From NCBI GenBank assembly GCA_033557685.1, contig JAWQRN010000219.1, positions 1 through 33,744 of the forward strand: DNA of 33,744 nucleotides, written 5' to 3'. This DNA comes from Sperchopsis tessellata (Eukaryota > Arthropoda > Insecta > Coleoptera > Hydrophilidae). Below are positions 1-9,379 of this stretch, piece after piece; positions within the stretch are counted from its first letter, which is position 1, and each line of letters opens with the position of its first letter. The position numbers were made by a program, and so were the translations under genes. The notes under the pieces are model-generated. The model searched no databases. It was given only the letters and a program-made list of their open reading frames with translations, and was not told the origin of the DNA.

Positions 1-327
1 ATATATATATTATTTATATATTATTTATTATATTTATCATTTTATTTGTCTGTGATAGTTATGTAATTATTAGAAATTGTATATATAAAAATCATTATAA
101 CATCATTACTTTTCAGCAATGTTTATAACGTCCAAACTTTTACAAATATATATCGGAAACAGACCATCCGCTACATCCATCAAAGAGTACAATTTATCAG
201 ATCAAAATAGAAAGATGCGAATACTAAACCAAACAAAATAGGCAAGAACTTGAAGTTAATAAGATTTAAGAGTAGACTGGCACACTGGTCCGAGCTTCTT
301 TCTAACTAAAATTACAATTGATTTCAG

Positions 328-514
328 GAGATCGATAAGTCAAATCCACCAGATGCTTTCGTAGTCCTCTACTCCGTGGTTGACAAGGCCAGTTTCCTGA
401 AAGCTGAAGGCGAACTCACCAGACTTCATGACGCCGATCTGCTAAGGTCAAGACCCGCTATTCTGGTTGCGAATAAGGTGGACCTCGCCAGGAGCAGGGC
501 TGTATCCACTCAAG
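328..514 (+). CDS. RGK (Rad/Gem/Kir) family small GTPase, internal exon carrying the G4 motif
   Basis: This is an internal coding exon read in frame from position 328 after an acceptor (atttcag), ending CAA-G before the donor gtattt at 515. It encodes about 62 residues including PPDAFVVLYSVVDKASF and the guanine-specificity G4 motif NKVD in AILVANKVDLARSRAV. The LxRSRAVS segment right after G4 is typical of RGK proteins, which bind and inhibit voltage-gated calcium-channel beta subunits and remodel the cytoskeleton at the plasma membrane. The P-loop and switch regions are missing and must lie in exons left of the window. The donor is phase 1 and matches the exon at 13675 exactly, giving an uninterrupted STQ-DGKCLACTYRAKF junction. 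Which insect paralogue (Rgk1, 2 or 3) this is cannot be decided from this part. Confidence 0.9.
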
Positions 515-540
515 GTATTTTTCCTTTGTAATATATTTCA

Positions 541-1060
541 CTTTTTAGTTGACCGCACCTCTCTATTCCTTTTGTGGCCTCTTTCTGCGAAAAATTTCGT
601 TACCAAGAAGCCATTTGATGCTTTATGAACATCCAGTCCTATTCGGGTTGAAGGAATAAAGTGAAAAAGACGTACTGGCTACTCCATAAAGAAGTTAATT
701 TTAGTATAAAGGTGTTTTCTTTTATAGGAAAACATATATATTTTTTACTTCTTTCGTCGAACATTATTCCTTAGTAACGTAGAGGGATAACCGAATATTA
801 GTTAATTTGACCATAAATCTACAAATAAACATGATGTAATAAACGAAATGCCCAAGCTTAATAGAGAAAATCACAATTCTGAAACACGCCAGCCCTTTGT
901 CACTTACATTATATTAAAGTTTGCAACCCATTTATGATTAAAAATAAACCTTTACTCCAAATTATACGAGTGCATTTAAACTAAGCACAACATAATATCA
1001 GTTAATTAAAATAATCTTACTCGTTCTATAATTCAAAATCAAATATATTCTTTATGTAAA
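541..1060. other. AT-rich intron sequence, no feature seen
   Basis: This is low-complexity AT-rich DNA with no coding similarity or repeat structure that I could recognise on either strand. Confidence 0.5.
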
Positions 1061-1070
1061 TTGGGTCATT

Positions 1071-1142
1071 ATTTGAGTGGTTTCAATTTAAACTAATCGT
1101 CAGAATTGTCAAATTTATACTTGACATATTTAGTATCTGTCA
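1071..1142 (+). repeat. Left arm of 72-bp inverted repeat
   Basis: It begins atttgagtggtttcaattta and ends tagtatctgtca. It pairs with 2985-3056 in reverse complement, with seven mismatches and no gaps. Confidence 0.8.
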
Positions 1143-1499
1143 AAATACTCTGTTAAAATATAAAATTGTGTTTAAATTTTCAAATTACTTGCTTTTGTTT
1201 CTTCAAGATGCAAGCGTAGCTTTTTGTGCACCTGCAGAATATTTCCCTTGGACCCACCTGAACTCCAGCCAGATTCAAAAACCATCAGTCAATTTTCCTT
1301 TCACTACTGTTATCATTATAGGTTAAATTTTAGTTAGCTTTACAGAGATTCGACACTTTAAATTAAGTTATATCAAAATGATCGATACTAGCGTGGGAGA
1401 GCCGCCTCCGGTAAACGCAATGAAACTTTGTCTCCTAATGTGGAGGCAATGGTAATTAATGTTACAAACATTAAGGAAAATAAATTAGACCTCATCAAA

Positions 1500-1960
1500 A
1501 CACCAAAAACAAAAATAAGTACTCAATAGATAATATAGGGCCGTACATTGTATTTATCCATCGAGCACACACATCAGAACTAACAACAGATCGTCAGCTG
1601 ATGTCCACGGGACGATTTCTTTTTAAAAGTAAAATATATGGCGTACAGAGAATAACTAAAAAAACTGCAATCTCGTAGCTTGTGAATTTAGTAATCTAAA
1701 TAACGCGAATAACCTAATTGATAATGACATTAATAGAACATAAGCTCGTGGTATTTATCCCAAGGCATCAAGTATAATGTCAAGGATACTGATTTTACAG
1801 ACGAAGAAATGAAAAACAACATAAGTTGCGGAAACCGAAATGTTCTCTATGTTCGACGAATAAATCGCAGAGCAGTAGATGACTCGGCAGAACAGAAAGT
1901 TAATTATATTCCCACAAGATCAGTCGTAATTGGCGATTAAAAGCAAAGTGGCTAACGTCT
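1500..1960 (+). pseudogene. Non-LTR retrotransposon ORF1 (gag-like nucleic-acid-binding protein) remnant
   Basis: Read on the plus strand with several stops and frame changes. The early part gives IGPYIVFIHRA followed by LMSTGRFLFKSKIYGVQRI. From about 1775 another frame gives KDTDFTDEEMKNNI, then NVLYVRRINRRAVD and NYIPTRSVVIGD. This is the order seen in insect LINE ORF1 proteins (I/Jockey-type): GPY, then GK.L...I..I, then VD.D.TEEEI, V.RINRR and PT.SVV. These are cytoplasmic RNA-packaging proteins of the element. The zinc knuckles that normally follow are not visible; the THAP domain follows instead. It is dead from multiple frameshifts and stops. Confidence 0.6.
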
Positions 1961-2067
1961 GGTGAGCAGAAGTGCAACCCTCAACTGGTGGATAGGTTTC
2001 AGTTGTTTGATCTGTTTAGCGTGCATTTCGCAATGGATGGGACGACAGAAAGCAAACAATAGTTCAT

Positions 2068-2272
2068 GTGGAACTTAAAAACGTAGCAAGGAAGGGAAAT
2101 AAATATTGTTCAGTGCTTCAGTGTGATAGTAAAGTAACTTTCTTTCCATTTATTTCCCAAGGGCAAAGCCACACTAAAAGTATGGTTACATGTTTTGAAA
2201 ATTGGGAAGAAAGCATCAAAAACAATGGCCGTGTGTGGAGAACATTTCAAACCTGACGATTTATTCTATTTT
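2068..2272 (+). pseudogene. THAP-type C2CH zinc-finger domain, frameshifted, ending at a splice donor
   Basis: The first half reads KYCSVLQCDSKVTFFPF, giving the CxxxxC pair and the FFPF core of a THAP domain. A frameshift lies near 2160-2185. The second half then reads WLHVLKIGKKASKTMAVCGEHFKPDDL, with the conserved Trp, the CxxH pair (CGEH) and the HF..DDL ending. THAP domains bind DNA and form the N-terminal domain of P-element-type transposases as well as of host regulators. The exon is followed at once by a strong donor (ttttg/gtaagtg near 2273), as expected for a multi-exon gene or P-like transposase. No partner exon is recognisable before 3075. The location between inverted repeats favours a transposon origin. 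Confidence 0.65.
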
Positions 2273-2339
2273 GGTAAGTGTATTATTCATTATCTATACT
2301 GTGTTTACACTAGACATATAATTGGTCAAGAAATCTATA

Positions 2340-2785
2340 CAACACAGTTTATCTTAGAATCTGAGGAAACCCAGGCAAATATGGACCAAGCTTTAAACAA
2401 CTTGAAATTTATTACAGAAATTATCAAAAATGGCACAAAAAAATGGAAGTGGTGCTGCTATCCTCATTAGGGAATTCATCACTACATTATGTCGCTTAAG
2501 ATCCAACTACTGTTGTTCCCTTCAATATCTCCATCGACTAGGGGTCAAGGACTCGCCATTATGCCAATGTGGCTCAGCTGGCGATCTAAATCATATCACG
2601 TTACAATGAAACATTAAAACTCCCGAATAACAAAAATGAATGTATTTCCCCATTTGAAATCAATAATCTACTATCCTTGGACAATATTATAGTAATCCTT
2701 TTTTATACAAACATTACAAAACTTGCAATATAGTAATATAAAATTAATATTGCCATTGTCTCCACATAGAAATAAAATATCAATC
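2340..2785 (+). mobile_element. LINE 3' end: C-terminal CCHC zinc knuckle after the RNase H region
   Basis: Around 2470-2590 the plus strand reads FITTLCRLRSNYCCSLQYLH and then RLGVKDSPLCQCGSAGDLNH, ending HITLQC. This is the typical tail of I/R1-like LINE polyproteins, with a CxC...H...C knuckle. Following sequence to about 2780 is the decayed last part and 3' UTR. The fragment resembles the tail at 28640-28830 on the minus strand (RRRSNHGKFPAHLHKIGLLN), so both may come from one family. Confidence 0.6.
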
Positions 2786-2984
2786 TGAAACTAAATACTC
2801 AGAGTAAATATTTTGGATAGTTAAATGAAACTATTAATGATAAGAATATTAAAAAAAGGTATTTAGAAACTTGACATAACAACCTAACCTAAAAAAATAG
2901 AGTTACAACAGTCACAAGCAAAACAAAAAAATCTGGAAGTTAGCCCTAAAAGAAAAAGAAGCAGGAATTTTCAAATTAACAGAT

Positions 2985-3056
2985 TGACAGATACTAAATA
3001 TGTCAAGTATATTTTTCATAATACTGACGATCAGTTTAAATTAAAACCACTCAAAT
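2985..3056 (-). repeat. Right arm of 72-bp inverted repeat
   Basis: It begins tgacagatactaaatatgtc and ends ccactcaaat. It is the reverse-complement partner of 1071-1142. The inner 26 bases (ttgacatatttagtatctgtca and neighbours) match perfectly. Confidence 0.8.
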
Positions 3057-3122
3057 CAATGCAAAAATGAGCCAAAAATAACAGATTCAACCACAAAGAA
3101 CAAAGGGAAAACGAAAAATTCG

Positions 3123-3475
3123 CTATTTACTATAAACACTACTACAAGACCATTTTCCATGTTGATATGAATATAATTTATTTAGTAGTACTACCTTTAA
3201 GTTTGATTCAGGACAATGCTCACTAATCCTGCTATGAAACGCCCTCCCTGTTTGTCCCACATTTCTGACACCGCTTATAGAACTAAGAGTGTATGCTGCA
3301 CCTCGAAACTTAGTCGACATGATATCCTTAATTCTAACAAAAATACTCTTGACATTCTTACGTTCAACTTTTTACAGAGTTCGGTCATCTTATAAAGCAA
3401 TTCACTAACGAAGAGCGAACAGTAGTACTGTCCACTATTGCTTTTTTCGTCTAGTCGATTAATGAAAGGCGACAA
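3123..3475 (-). mobile_element. Penelope-like element remnant: GIY-YIG endonuclease domain
   Basis: On the minus strand, one frame reads KFRGAAYTLSSISGVRNVGQ followed by TGRAFHSRISEH. This corresponds to the C.CG..YVGQTGR....R..EH core of the GIY-YIG nuclease that nicks target DNA in Penelope-like retroelements. The upstream 3330-3475 part, in another frame, looks like the linker that precedes the nuclease. A frameshift near 3300 separates them. The normal tail after the EH motif is lost. No RT domain is next to it, so this is an isolated 3' fragment. Confidence 0.55.
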
Positions 3476-3705
3476 TCAATTCGTCGATTAATCAAATACC
3501 CAAGATTACCAAAATCGATAGTCAACTTTCTACTAGTCGAGTAATCGGTTATTCACTTTACAACTTCACATCAAATTAAATAAGCATTTTTTAAAATAAA
3601 CCCCTAAAATTAAGTGTAGCAGTGGCTACTATCGATAATAATCGACTAATCGAAAGATTTAGGTAATCGATTTCGATTAGTTGATGGTCGACTAATCGAT
3701 TTAGA
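3455..3705. repeat. Cluster of TCGACTAATCGA-type near-palindromes
   Basis: TCGACTAATCGA occurs at 3642-3653 and 3688-3699. Related forms (gtcgattaatc, tagtcgagtaatcgg, aatcgatttcgattag) occur at about 3458, 3484, 3535 and 3665. The clustering in 250 bp points to subterminal repeats of a decayed DNA transposon. Confidence 0.45.
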
Positions 3706-3892
3706 ATGTTTAAATGGGTCAGTAAACAGGCGCAATTGCTTGGTATTGGTCAAGAGAGAATCCGCATTGGGCCAAGGAAATTCATACTCAATATCCTCAA
3801 AGGTTTTTAATGAAGAACAACTAAATAGCATCTGATTCCAATAAGATGGAGCCCAGCCTCACTACGGTATTCTAGTTAAAAACTATTTAATT

Positions 3893-4160
3893 ACAGTTTT
3901 TCCGCAAAGGTGGATTGGAAGGAGGGAATGGCCCCCAATATCGCTGGATTTACAAATATTAGATAACTTCATTTGGGGACATCTGAAATCAAAGTTGTAT
4001 ACCAATAAACCACAAAATATTGATGAGTTAAAACAGAGGATACCGAAGAAGTTCAGAATATTAATGATGAACATTTAGAAAACTCTATACGAGAAATTGT
4101 GGGGAAATTGGAGCACTGTCAAGCCACTCAGGGTTGGCAGTTCGAACATTCACTTTAATT
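3893..4160 (+). pseudogene. Mariner-type transposase C-terminal remnant
   Basis: The plus strand reads FPQRWIGRREWPPISLDLQI, then DNFIWGHLKSKLYTNKPQNI and DELKQRI, ending near EHLENSIREIVGKLEHC after a frameshift. Insect mariner-like elements show the same order: RWIGRRG, EWPPRSPDLTPLDFFLWG and LKSKVY. The SPD...LD block carries the third acidic residue of the DDE/D triad. Here SPD has become SLD. The first two catalytic residues lie outside this fragment, so it is inactive. A similar block lies at 11663-11848 and another at 5355-5475, both on the minus strand. Confidence 0.7.
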
Positions 4161-4168
4161 TTATTTAA

Positions 4169-4606
4169 ATTAATATGGCATTCATGGTCGCTAGTTTAGA
4201 ATACTTTTGACTTTTTTATTTCCGACAACGTTATTAATAGCATATTGCAAAAGTTGCTGAATGCCAGAATGAATGCTGCAGACACGGTGTTTCGAAGAAT
4301 ATCACTTCTCATCATTACAACTGCATCGCCTATGCATCTCAGCCTTCGTACAATATGCTATTCGGCTTTGTTCATATGAACTATGAATCTAATGTAAGCC
4401 ATATACGAGAGATAAGCACCTATCAAACATTGCAGTTAGCGCTAGGATACTTTCTAAAGGAAATTCCTTCTACAGATAAATCCCAAATCTGTGTGTGCAA
4501 ATTAATATTGCTTTCATGGTCGCTAGTGTAGAATACTTTTAGCATTTTTATTTCCGACCTGTCTAACATTGCATTTAGCATTAGAATACTTTTATAAAGA
4601 AAATTC
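4169..4606 (+). repeat. Duplicated repeat pair, first copy split by a 200-bp insert with short inverted repeats
   Basis: Segment 4169-4226 recurs at 4501-4558 (attaatat...catggtcgctag...atttccgac). Segment 4426-4466 recurs at 4565-4606 (aacattgca...aaattc). In the second copy the two parts are adjacent; in the first they are about 200 bp apart. That insert contains a perfect 12-bp inverted repeat, aatagcatattg at 4236-4247 against 4351-4362. The simplest reading is a small transposon in copy one, but a deletion in copy two is also possible. Confidence 0.55.
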
Positions 4607-4945
4607 GATATATGAAGACTGCAGACATTCGAATTGTGGATGTATCGGAGAATGTTGAGGATATCGTGGATGGAGAGAACAACAAATCTGGAAGTGATGC
4701 GGCGGATGAGTAAGGATAAGTAGGTGATAAAGTGTTATATATGGGACACATTATGAAAGGAGAAAGGTATCAGCTACTTCAGGTCATTGGAGATCCGTAG
4801 GAAGAAGACGAATCTCATGGCTGAAGAACCCCCTGGACTGGTTTTGCTGTACCAATAGACAAATATTTAGACCAGCGGTCTCAAAAATAAGATTCGCCTT
4901 GATGATTTCCAACCTTTGGATAGGCACCTAAAGAAGAAGAAGTAC
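4607..4945 (+). mobile_element. LINE RT C-terminal end and 3' tail
   Basis: In shifting plus-strand frames the sequence reads ELWMYRRMLRISWMERTTNL, then a GHIMKGERYQLLQ block. It continues with GRRRISWLKNPLDWF and ends KIRFALMISNLWIGT at a stop. This order is common at the C-terminus of insect non-LTR retrotransposon polyproteins. The tail has a short aagaagaagaag tract near 4930, like the simple-sequence tails of such elements. It is 5'-truncated with no RT core, and a small deletion separates the GERY and GRRR blocks. Confidence 0.65.
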
Positions 4946-5330
4946 TTCCAAATTCATGCCGTTTAGTTATTGATATTTCAAACCACTTTATCCAAAACTA
5001 TTATACCAGGAGTGATAATTGCATTTTGTTAATGAATCCTCCACCTCCTAATATATAAAAACATTGAGGTTGAATCTCATCATATGGACTTTATTTTTAT
5101 CATTCATGTAAATACAATGTTAGCACTACAGGCACTACTAAATGATGGTTTTTAAAGGGGGATTTTATTGCACTTTATTTAAAAAATATTTTTGAGACTC
5201 AAAAAAGAGTCGAAGTATTTAATGAAATAAAATTGGCAGAAATTATTACAAGTTTTGTTGAAAGTGTCTACTTGTACCTCCTGGCAATAGAGAATCTATT
5301 GGAAATACCCACTCATTATGAAATATTTCC
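4946..5330. other. AT-rich intron sequence, no feature seen
   Basis: I recognise nothing on either strand, apart from a possible decayed tail of the neighbouring minus-strand mariner remnant. Confidence 0.4.
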
Positions 5331-5354
5331 CTGTTGCTTAATAAACATTCATTG

Positions 5355-5490
5355 ATTATCGGTTATGAACCCTTTAGATTTGAGGTAACGCCACAAAAAG
5401 AAGTCAAATGGTACTATATCTGGTGAATGAGCAGGCCAGTCAAACCGGCTATAAAACCAATACACCTATCAGGATACCAGTTATCAAGGT
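5355..5490 (-). pseudogene. Mariner-type transposase C-terminal remnant (second copy)
   Basis: The minus strand reads WYPDRCIG, then after a frameshift RFDWPAHSPDIVPFDFFLWR followed by YLKSKGF. This matches the RWIGRRG, WPARSPDLTPLDFFLWG and LKSKVY series of mariner-like transposases. The SPD and FDFF elements around the last catalytic Asp are kept, but the flanks decay at once. It is too short and shifted to be functional. Confidence 0.65.
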
Positions 5491-6590
5491 GACTTACCTG
5501 AAATAATGTAATGGGGAACAGCGGGGGGATTATTTCGATCTCTTGAAATTCCTGGGTATTATTTTGGATTCTTTAGATTTTGGTGCCATTTATTGCTTTT
5601 ATATTATTTAGGAAGTAGTATATATTCATCACTTTCATATATATAACTTACAACTTTGGGCTAGCGATCGTGTTGTCTATAAACTGTTTACTTGTCCTCC
5701 TTTACTTTCTGTTAATCTCTGCAAGATTAATCTGCCGCAAAAATACAGCGAACAATGCATTCATTTTAAGCAAATTATTCTGTTTTTCAATTTTCCCGCA
5801 CAGTATGACTTATTCCATTGCTCCATTTCCGAAAAAGTTACGTCAAAGTAACAAAATTAATTATGTATGTTCTTCTACTGACCGAACGGACAGGAAAAGT
5901 TATAATTTATACTATAATTAGTTAAGTTCAGTAACTATTTTAACAAAATTCAGCCATGAGGAAAGTTGCCTGTGCTTTAAATTTGTAAAATGAAATGAAA
6001 GCTTAAGGACGTCTGTGAAAGTTTAATGATAATTATTAATTGCACATGAGCAAGTTAATGAGTTAATTTCAGAGTTATAGACTATTTATGAGAGTAGTAC
6101 ACTCAAAGCTAGTTCTCCTAATGCAGATTAGTATACCCAATTCAGAATCATGAATCCCTCTAATGGTTTGGCATATTAAAATTATTTTAATCTTTTATAT
6201 CTTTTGTAAATTAAATAATAATTTACTCAGTAGGGTAAAGCTCCTATTTGTACATATACATATTTGGTTACGTTATTATCTCCCCTATACCCTCACGAAG
6301 TAGTGAGTTTTGTACACTTTTTCCATTTACATACCTAAATAAAAATGTTATAAATCATAACAGAAATTTCTAACCATCACTTTTTCCTTCAAAACAAAAA
6401 ACAACAACAAACTGTAATAGACTTTATATAGACCACAGTTATCATCAATATGAATGTTGTTTCCGGGTAGAAACCGTGTAGAGGTTCTGACAAGTGCCGA
6501 TGTTTCAAGGGGCAGTTTCAAGGCGAGTGGCGTTACTTCAACGAATAAATTTATTTAAAATTTTCAATATTTAATTTAGAGGCTACGGAA
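5491..6590. other. Intron sequence without recognised feature
   Basis: The longest plus-strand open frame here (5670-5921) has no recognisable motif or supporting splice context. I see no repeat structure. Confidence 0.4.
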
Positions 6591-6639
6591 GAATTTACAT
6601 TGGAAGATAAGCTGTTACTTTCATCTCAGAAGTATTTCT

Positions 6640-7140
6640 GACAGTGATGGGTGGATTTCTGAAACGTCTTATTGACCATTTGATATCTGACAAACTATAT
6701 TTATTAAATAACAGCGCATCGGTGACTGGTGTTAGGACCAAAGAGTCTTCTGTCCTTTCAAAGGGTTCAAACTTTGCGTTATCACCAAAACACGTCCATT
6801 CGAAGTTTGCCACTGGATATATCCGATAGGATTTGTCACGAAACCGCTCTTGTTTTGGAAAGATCCGAACCGTCCCATTCCAATTTGAATAAAGATGAGT
6901 AGAAGGTCCTAAGAGAACTCAAAAGTAATCGTTGGATTTTCGTCATGTCGTCGGATATGGGCATCGCTACAGTTGTAATGGATCGTTAGATATACAGTTC
7001 CAAAATTTTAGATCTTCTGCAGGATACCACATATAAACGTCTAATTCCCAACCCTACATCAAAAATAAAGAAATTAGTTACCAATGTCATCAAAAGATCC
7101 ATCCTTGATCCACAAGTTTCACATATACATATAAGCAACA
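6640..7140 (+). mobile_element. Penelope-like element, N-terminal RT region remnant
   Basis: A 61-codon frame from 6644 reads MMGGFLKRLIDHLISDKLYL and later VLSKGSNFALSPKHVHSKFA. The latter is the L.KG.NFAPTP...IP signature upstream of the Penelope RT. After a gap, a second stretch from about 6930 reads IFVMSSDMGIATVVMD, then after a stop YSSKILDLLQDTTYKRL and TSKIKKLVTNVIKRS. This is the ADKGNATVVMD block followed by the YxxK(I/M)..LL.D...Y segment. The fingers/palm core is absent after 7140. The first ~90 bp recur at 12150-12245, and the second block aligns with 13110-12990 on the minus strand, so three pieces of one family lie in this intron. Confidence 0.7.
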
Positions 7141-8220
7141 AAATTTTCTCTAGGCCAATAAATTCGTCTTGAAAGTGAGCTTGAGAATGTGCCATCAGTT
7201 TGCTCCTTACTATTATACGGTATAATAGAACAAATGAGTTATTGTAGATTGGGATTATGTTAAAAAATATATAAATAGAGATGAAGCGTACGGATGAACC
7301 AGATGAAAATAAAAACACCAAAAAAAGCATATACGTTGAAAATTAGTCGAATTAATAACTGCATATGTATGGATTTTGCATTTGCAACATATTTTCATTA
7401 AAAAATTTGATGGTTTCATAAAGTACAGTGTTTTATAAAAATAGCTGTTTAAAGCAACCTAAACTTTAAACTTTGATTGCTATATTCATAAAAATAAAAG
7501 CTGCAGTTTTCAGAATTTCAAAGAGCATTGAAGCTTCACTTTACATATGTTTGCTTTTAAAAATTATATTTTATCAAAAAGTTGCATTTGCTATTCATTC
7601 ATTTTATCACAGAAAATCTCCTGGAAAATAAAAATATAACAATTGATTAGATTAATTCTATATTGTTTCTGGGTAATATTGTAAGGAAATTGGTGAATTT
7701 GTCAGAACTATAACTAAAATACTAAACGAATCTAAGCAAGCTGCATCAGATCAGTAACTCAGGCGAGTAACTTAGCAAGGATAGTTCATTATTTAAATTA
7801 TTGTCAGCTTTAGTGCAAAATTAGTATACAAGAATTTTGTGATTTGTCCCATCAAATGTGTGCGTTTATTTTTTGTTAATATCAATTGCGTTAGAAGGAA
7901 ACGGCAAAAATTGTTCATCTGATATGATCCAACCAATTTTCTCCAAACTTCTTCAAAAATTAAAGTGTGGGGAGACTTTAGAAGGCCTATGTATATAAAA
8001 ATAAGGCAAATAAATAAAAAACGTTGACAAAGACCAGATGACAGCATAAAATAAGCAGTTAGTAAGGTAGTGTAAACGCATTATGAAAATATGTCCTCCT
8101 TCAAACAATTGTTGGATAGTCTTTCTAATTTTCTTGGATTCAAATGTAAACAACGTTATTCTGGAAAGACCATTTTATCAGGAGTACTACGTGGTGAAAT
8201 GTGGAACAACCTCTATCCAC
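7141..8220. other. Intron sequence without recognised feature
   Basis: This is AT-rich sequence. Minus-strand frames of 66-114 codons here show no motif I can assign, and the part covering 6990-7140 is only the antisense of the Penelope remnant. Confidence 0.4.
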
Positions 8221-8221
8221 A

Positions 8222-8249
8222 TAATATATATATATATATATATATATTC
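8222..8249. repeat. (AT)n microsatellite
   Basis: About 26 bases of alternating a and t lie about 120 bp upstream of the nested centrin. Confidence 0.9.
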
Positions 8250-8372
8250 TTTAGAAATAAACTATTTTGAGAATCAATGAAACTTAGATTCCATTGCTAT
8301 GGTCACCACGACACATACTGTTTATTCAACTAATATTAACCAAAATTTTGACAAGATTGATAAAGTTATAAA

Positions 8373-8882
8373 ATGCAAACCGAATCAAAGAAATCCATTT
8401 TCAAGAAGAAAAAAGGAGTTGGTCCAAAATTCGAGATGACGAACGAACAAAAAAAAGATTTGAAAGAGGCTTTCGATCTTTTTGACAGTGAAGGCACTGG
8501 GAAAGTGGATACAAAAGAGTTGAAAGTTGCCATCAGAGCCTTGGGTTTCGAGCCAAAAAAAGAAGAGATCAGAAGAATGATAGCTGAAGTTGACAAAGAA
8601 GGAACTGGAAAGCTGTCATTCAATGACTTTATGGTCCTTATGGCTTGGAAAATGTCTGAAAAGGATTCCAAAGAGGATATTATGAAGGCTTATCGACTTT
8701 TTGATGAAGACCAATCTGGAAAAATTACTTATGCTAATCTTAAAACTGTAGCTGAAACTCTTGGTGAGGTGATGACAGAAGAAGAGTTGCAAGAAATGAT
8801 TGACGCAGCCGATCGGGATGCTGATGATGAAGTAGATCAAGATGAGTTTCTAAGAATTATGCGGAAAACAACTTTACTTTAA
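8373..8882 (+). CDS. Centrin (caltractin), single-exon, 169 aa
   Basis: Centrins are small Ca2+-binding EF-hand proteins of centrioles and basal bodies, and also act in nucleotide-excision repair and mRNA export. The ORF is complete and of family length. It has a basic N-tail ([13 protein letters not shown]), then EF1 starting [14 protein letters not shown]2 [14 protein letters not shown]3 [12 protein letters not shown] and EF4 [12 protein letters not shown]. It ends [11 protein letters not shown] where centrins usually end [21 protein letters not shown] and [11 protein letters not shown] are hallmark centrin linkers. EF3 ends in Asn at loop position 12, as in other centrins. EF4 has Asp instead of the conserved Gly at position 6, which is unusual. 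There are no introns, stops or frameshifts. The location inside the RGK intron suggests a retrocopy that stayed open. A near TATA-like ttataaaatg abuts the start, and attaaa lies about 23 bp after the stop. Confidence 0.93.
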   Translation: MQTESKKSIFKKKKGVGPKFEMTNEQKKDLKEAFDLFDSEGTGKVDTKELKVAIRALGFEPKKEEIRRMIAEVDKEGTGKLSFNDFMVLMAWKMSEKDSKEDIMKAYRLFDEDQSGKITYANLKTVAETLGEVMTEEELQEMIDAADRDADDEVDQDEFLRIMRKTTLL

Positions 8883-8904
8883 ATTATGTATTTATTTTGT
8901 TTAC

Positions 8905-8910
8905 ATTAAA
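8905..8910 (+). terminator. Possible poly(A) signal of the centrin gene
   Basis: ATTAAA, the commonest variant hexamer, lies 23 bp after the centrin stop and is followed by a T-rich stretch. No canonical AATAAA is closer. Confidence 0.35.
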
Positions 8911-8914
8911 ATTA

Positions 8915-9370
8915 GTTGATTGTTTTTTTTAATTTTTAGATTTTGCAATACTAGTAAGACGTTATTAATATTGTTTTGACAAAATTGAAATCCACAATAT
9001 ATATTTGTTATTGTTAGCTCTTGTTTCATTTAGATAAACGACTTATTCGAGGTTCATTTTACAAAGTACATAGATCCTTTTGACATTTAGTGAGAAATTC
9101 TGCCATTTTCAAGAACTATAAAATAACTGCTTTAATATATTCTTGCCAATCAGATGCTAATTCAATTAATCCATGCTATGCACAGATAAGCCGCTCCTCC
9201 ACTGGGGCTTGATCAACAACATACAATTAGACATCACAAAGACAATACAGAAACTAATCAAACACATTATTAAAGCTCAGCTGTCATAGTTTCATTACCA
9301 GACTCATCACAACCACTATTTACTGGAAATAGACCTTATTTGTCTCGGAATTGCAAAAAGGCAGCGGTGC
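8915..9370. other. Sequence 3' of the centrin, no feature seen
   Basis: There is no coding or repeat signal. I found no A-rich tail or flanking duplication that would mark the end of a retrocopy. Confidence 0.4.
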
Positions 9371-9379
9371 TGAATGTTT

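Larger units (their letters stand above)
1061..3075. mobile_element. Composite 2-kb element bounded by long inverted repeats
   Basis: Positions 1071-1142 and 2985-3056 are reverse complements over 72 bp without gaps, with 65 of 72 bases matching by hand alignment. A further short match lies outside (ttgggtcat at 1061-1069 against atgagccaa at 3067-3075), and weaker similarity continues inward. Between the arms lie a LINE ORF1 remnant, a frameshifted THAP domain with a splice donor, and a LINE C-terminal zinc-knuckle remnant. This could be one THAP-bearing DNA transposon that captured or received LINE pieces, or two opposed copies of an unrelated repeat. No target-site duplication is evident. 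Confidence 0.5.

Noticed and set aside
2870..2895. Telomeric TTAGG-type repeat (aacctaaccta)
   Set aside because: Only about two units; too short to be a telomeric tract.
6986..7330. 114-codon minus-strand frame
   Set aside because: Its plus-strand complement encodes the Penelope RT blocks, so the minus frame is a shadow.
8366..8840. Minus-strand frames over the centrin
   Set aside because: Antisense of the centrin coding sequence, no motif of their own.
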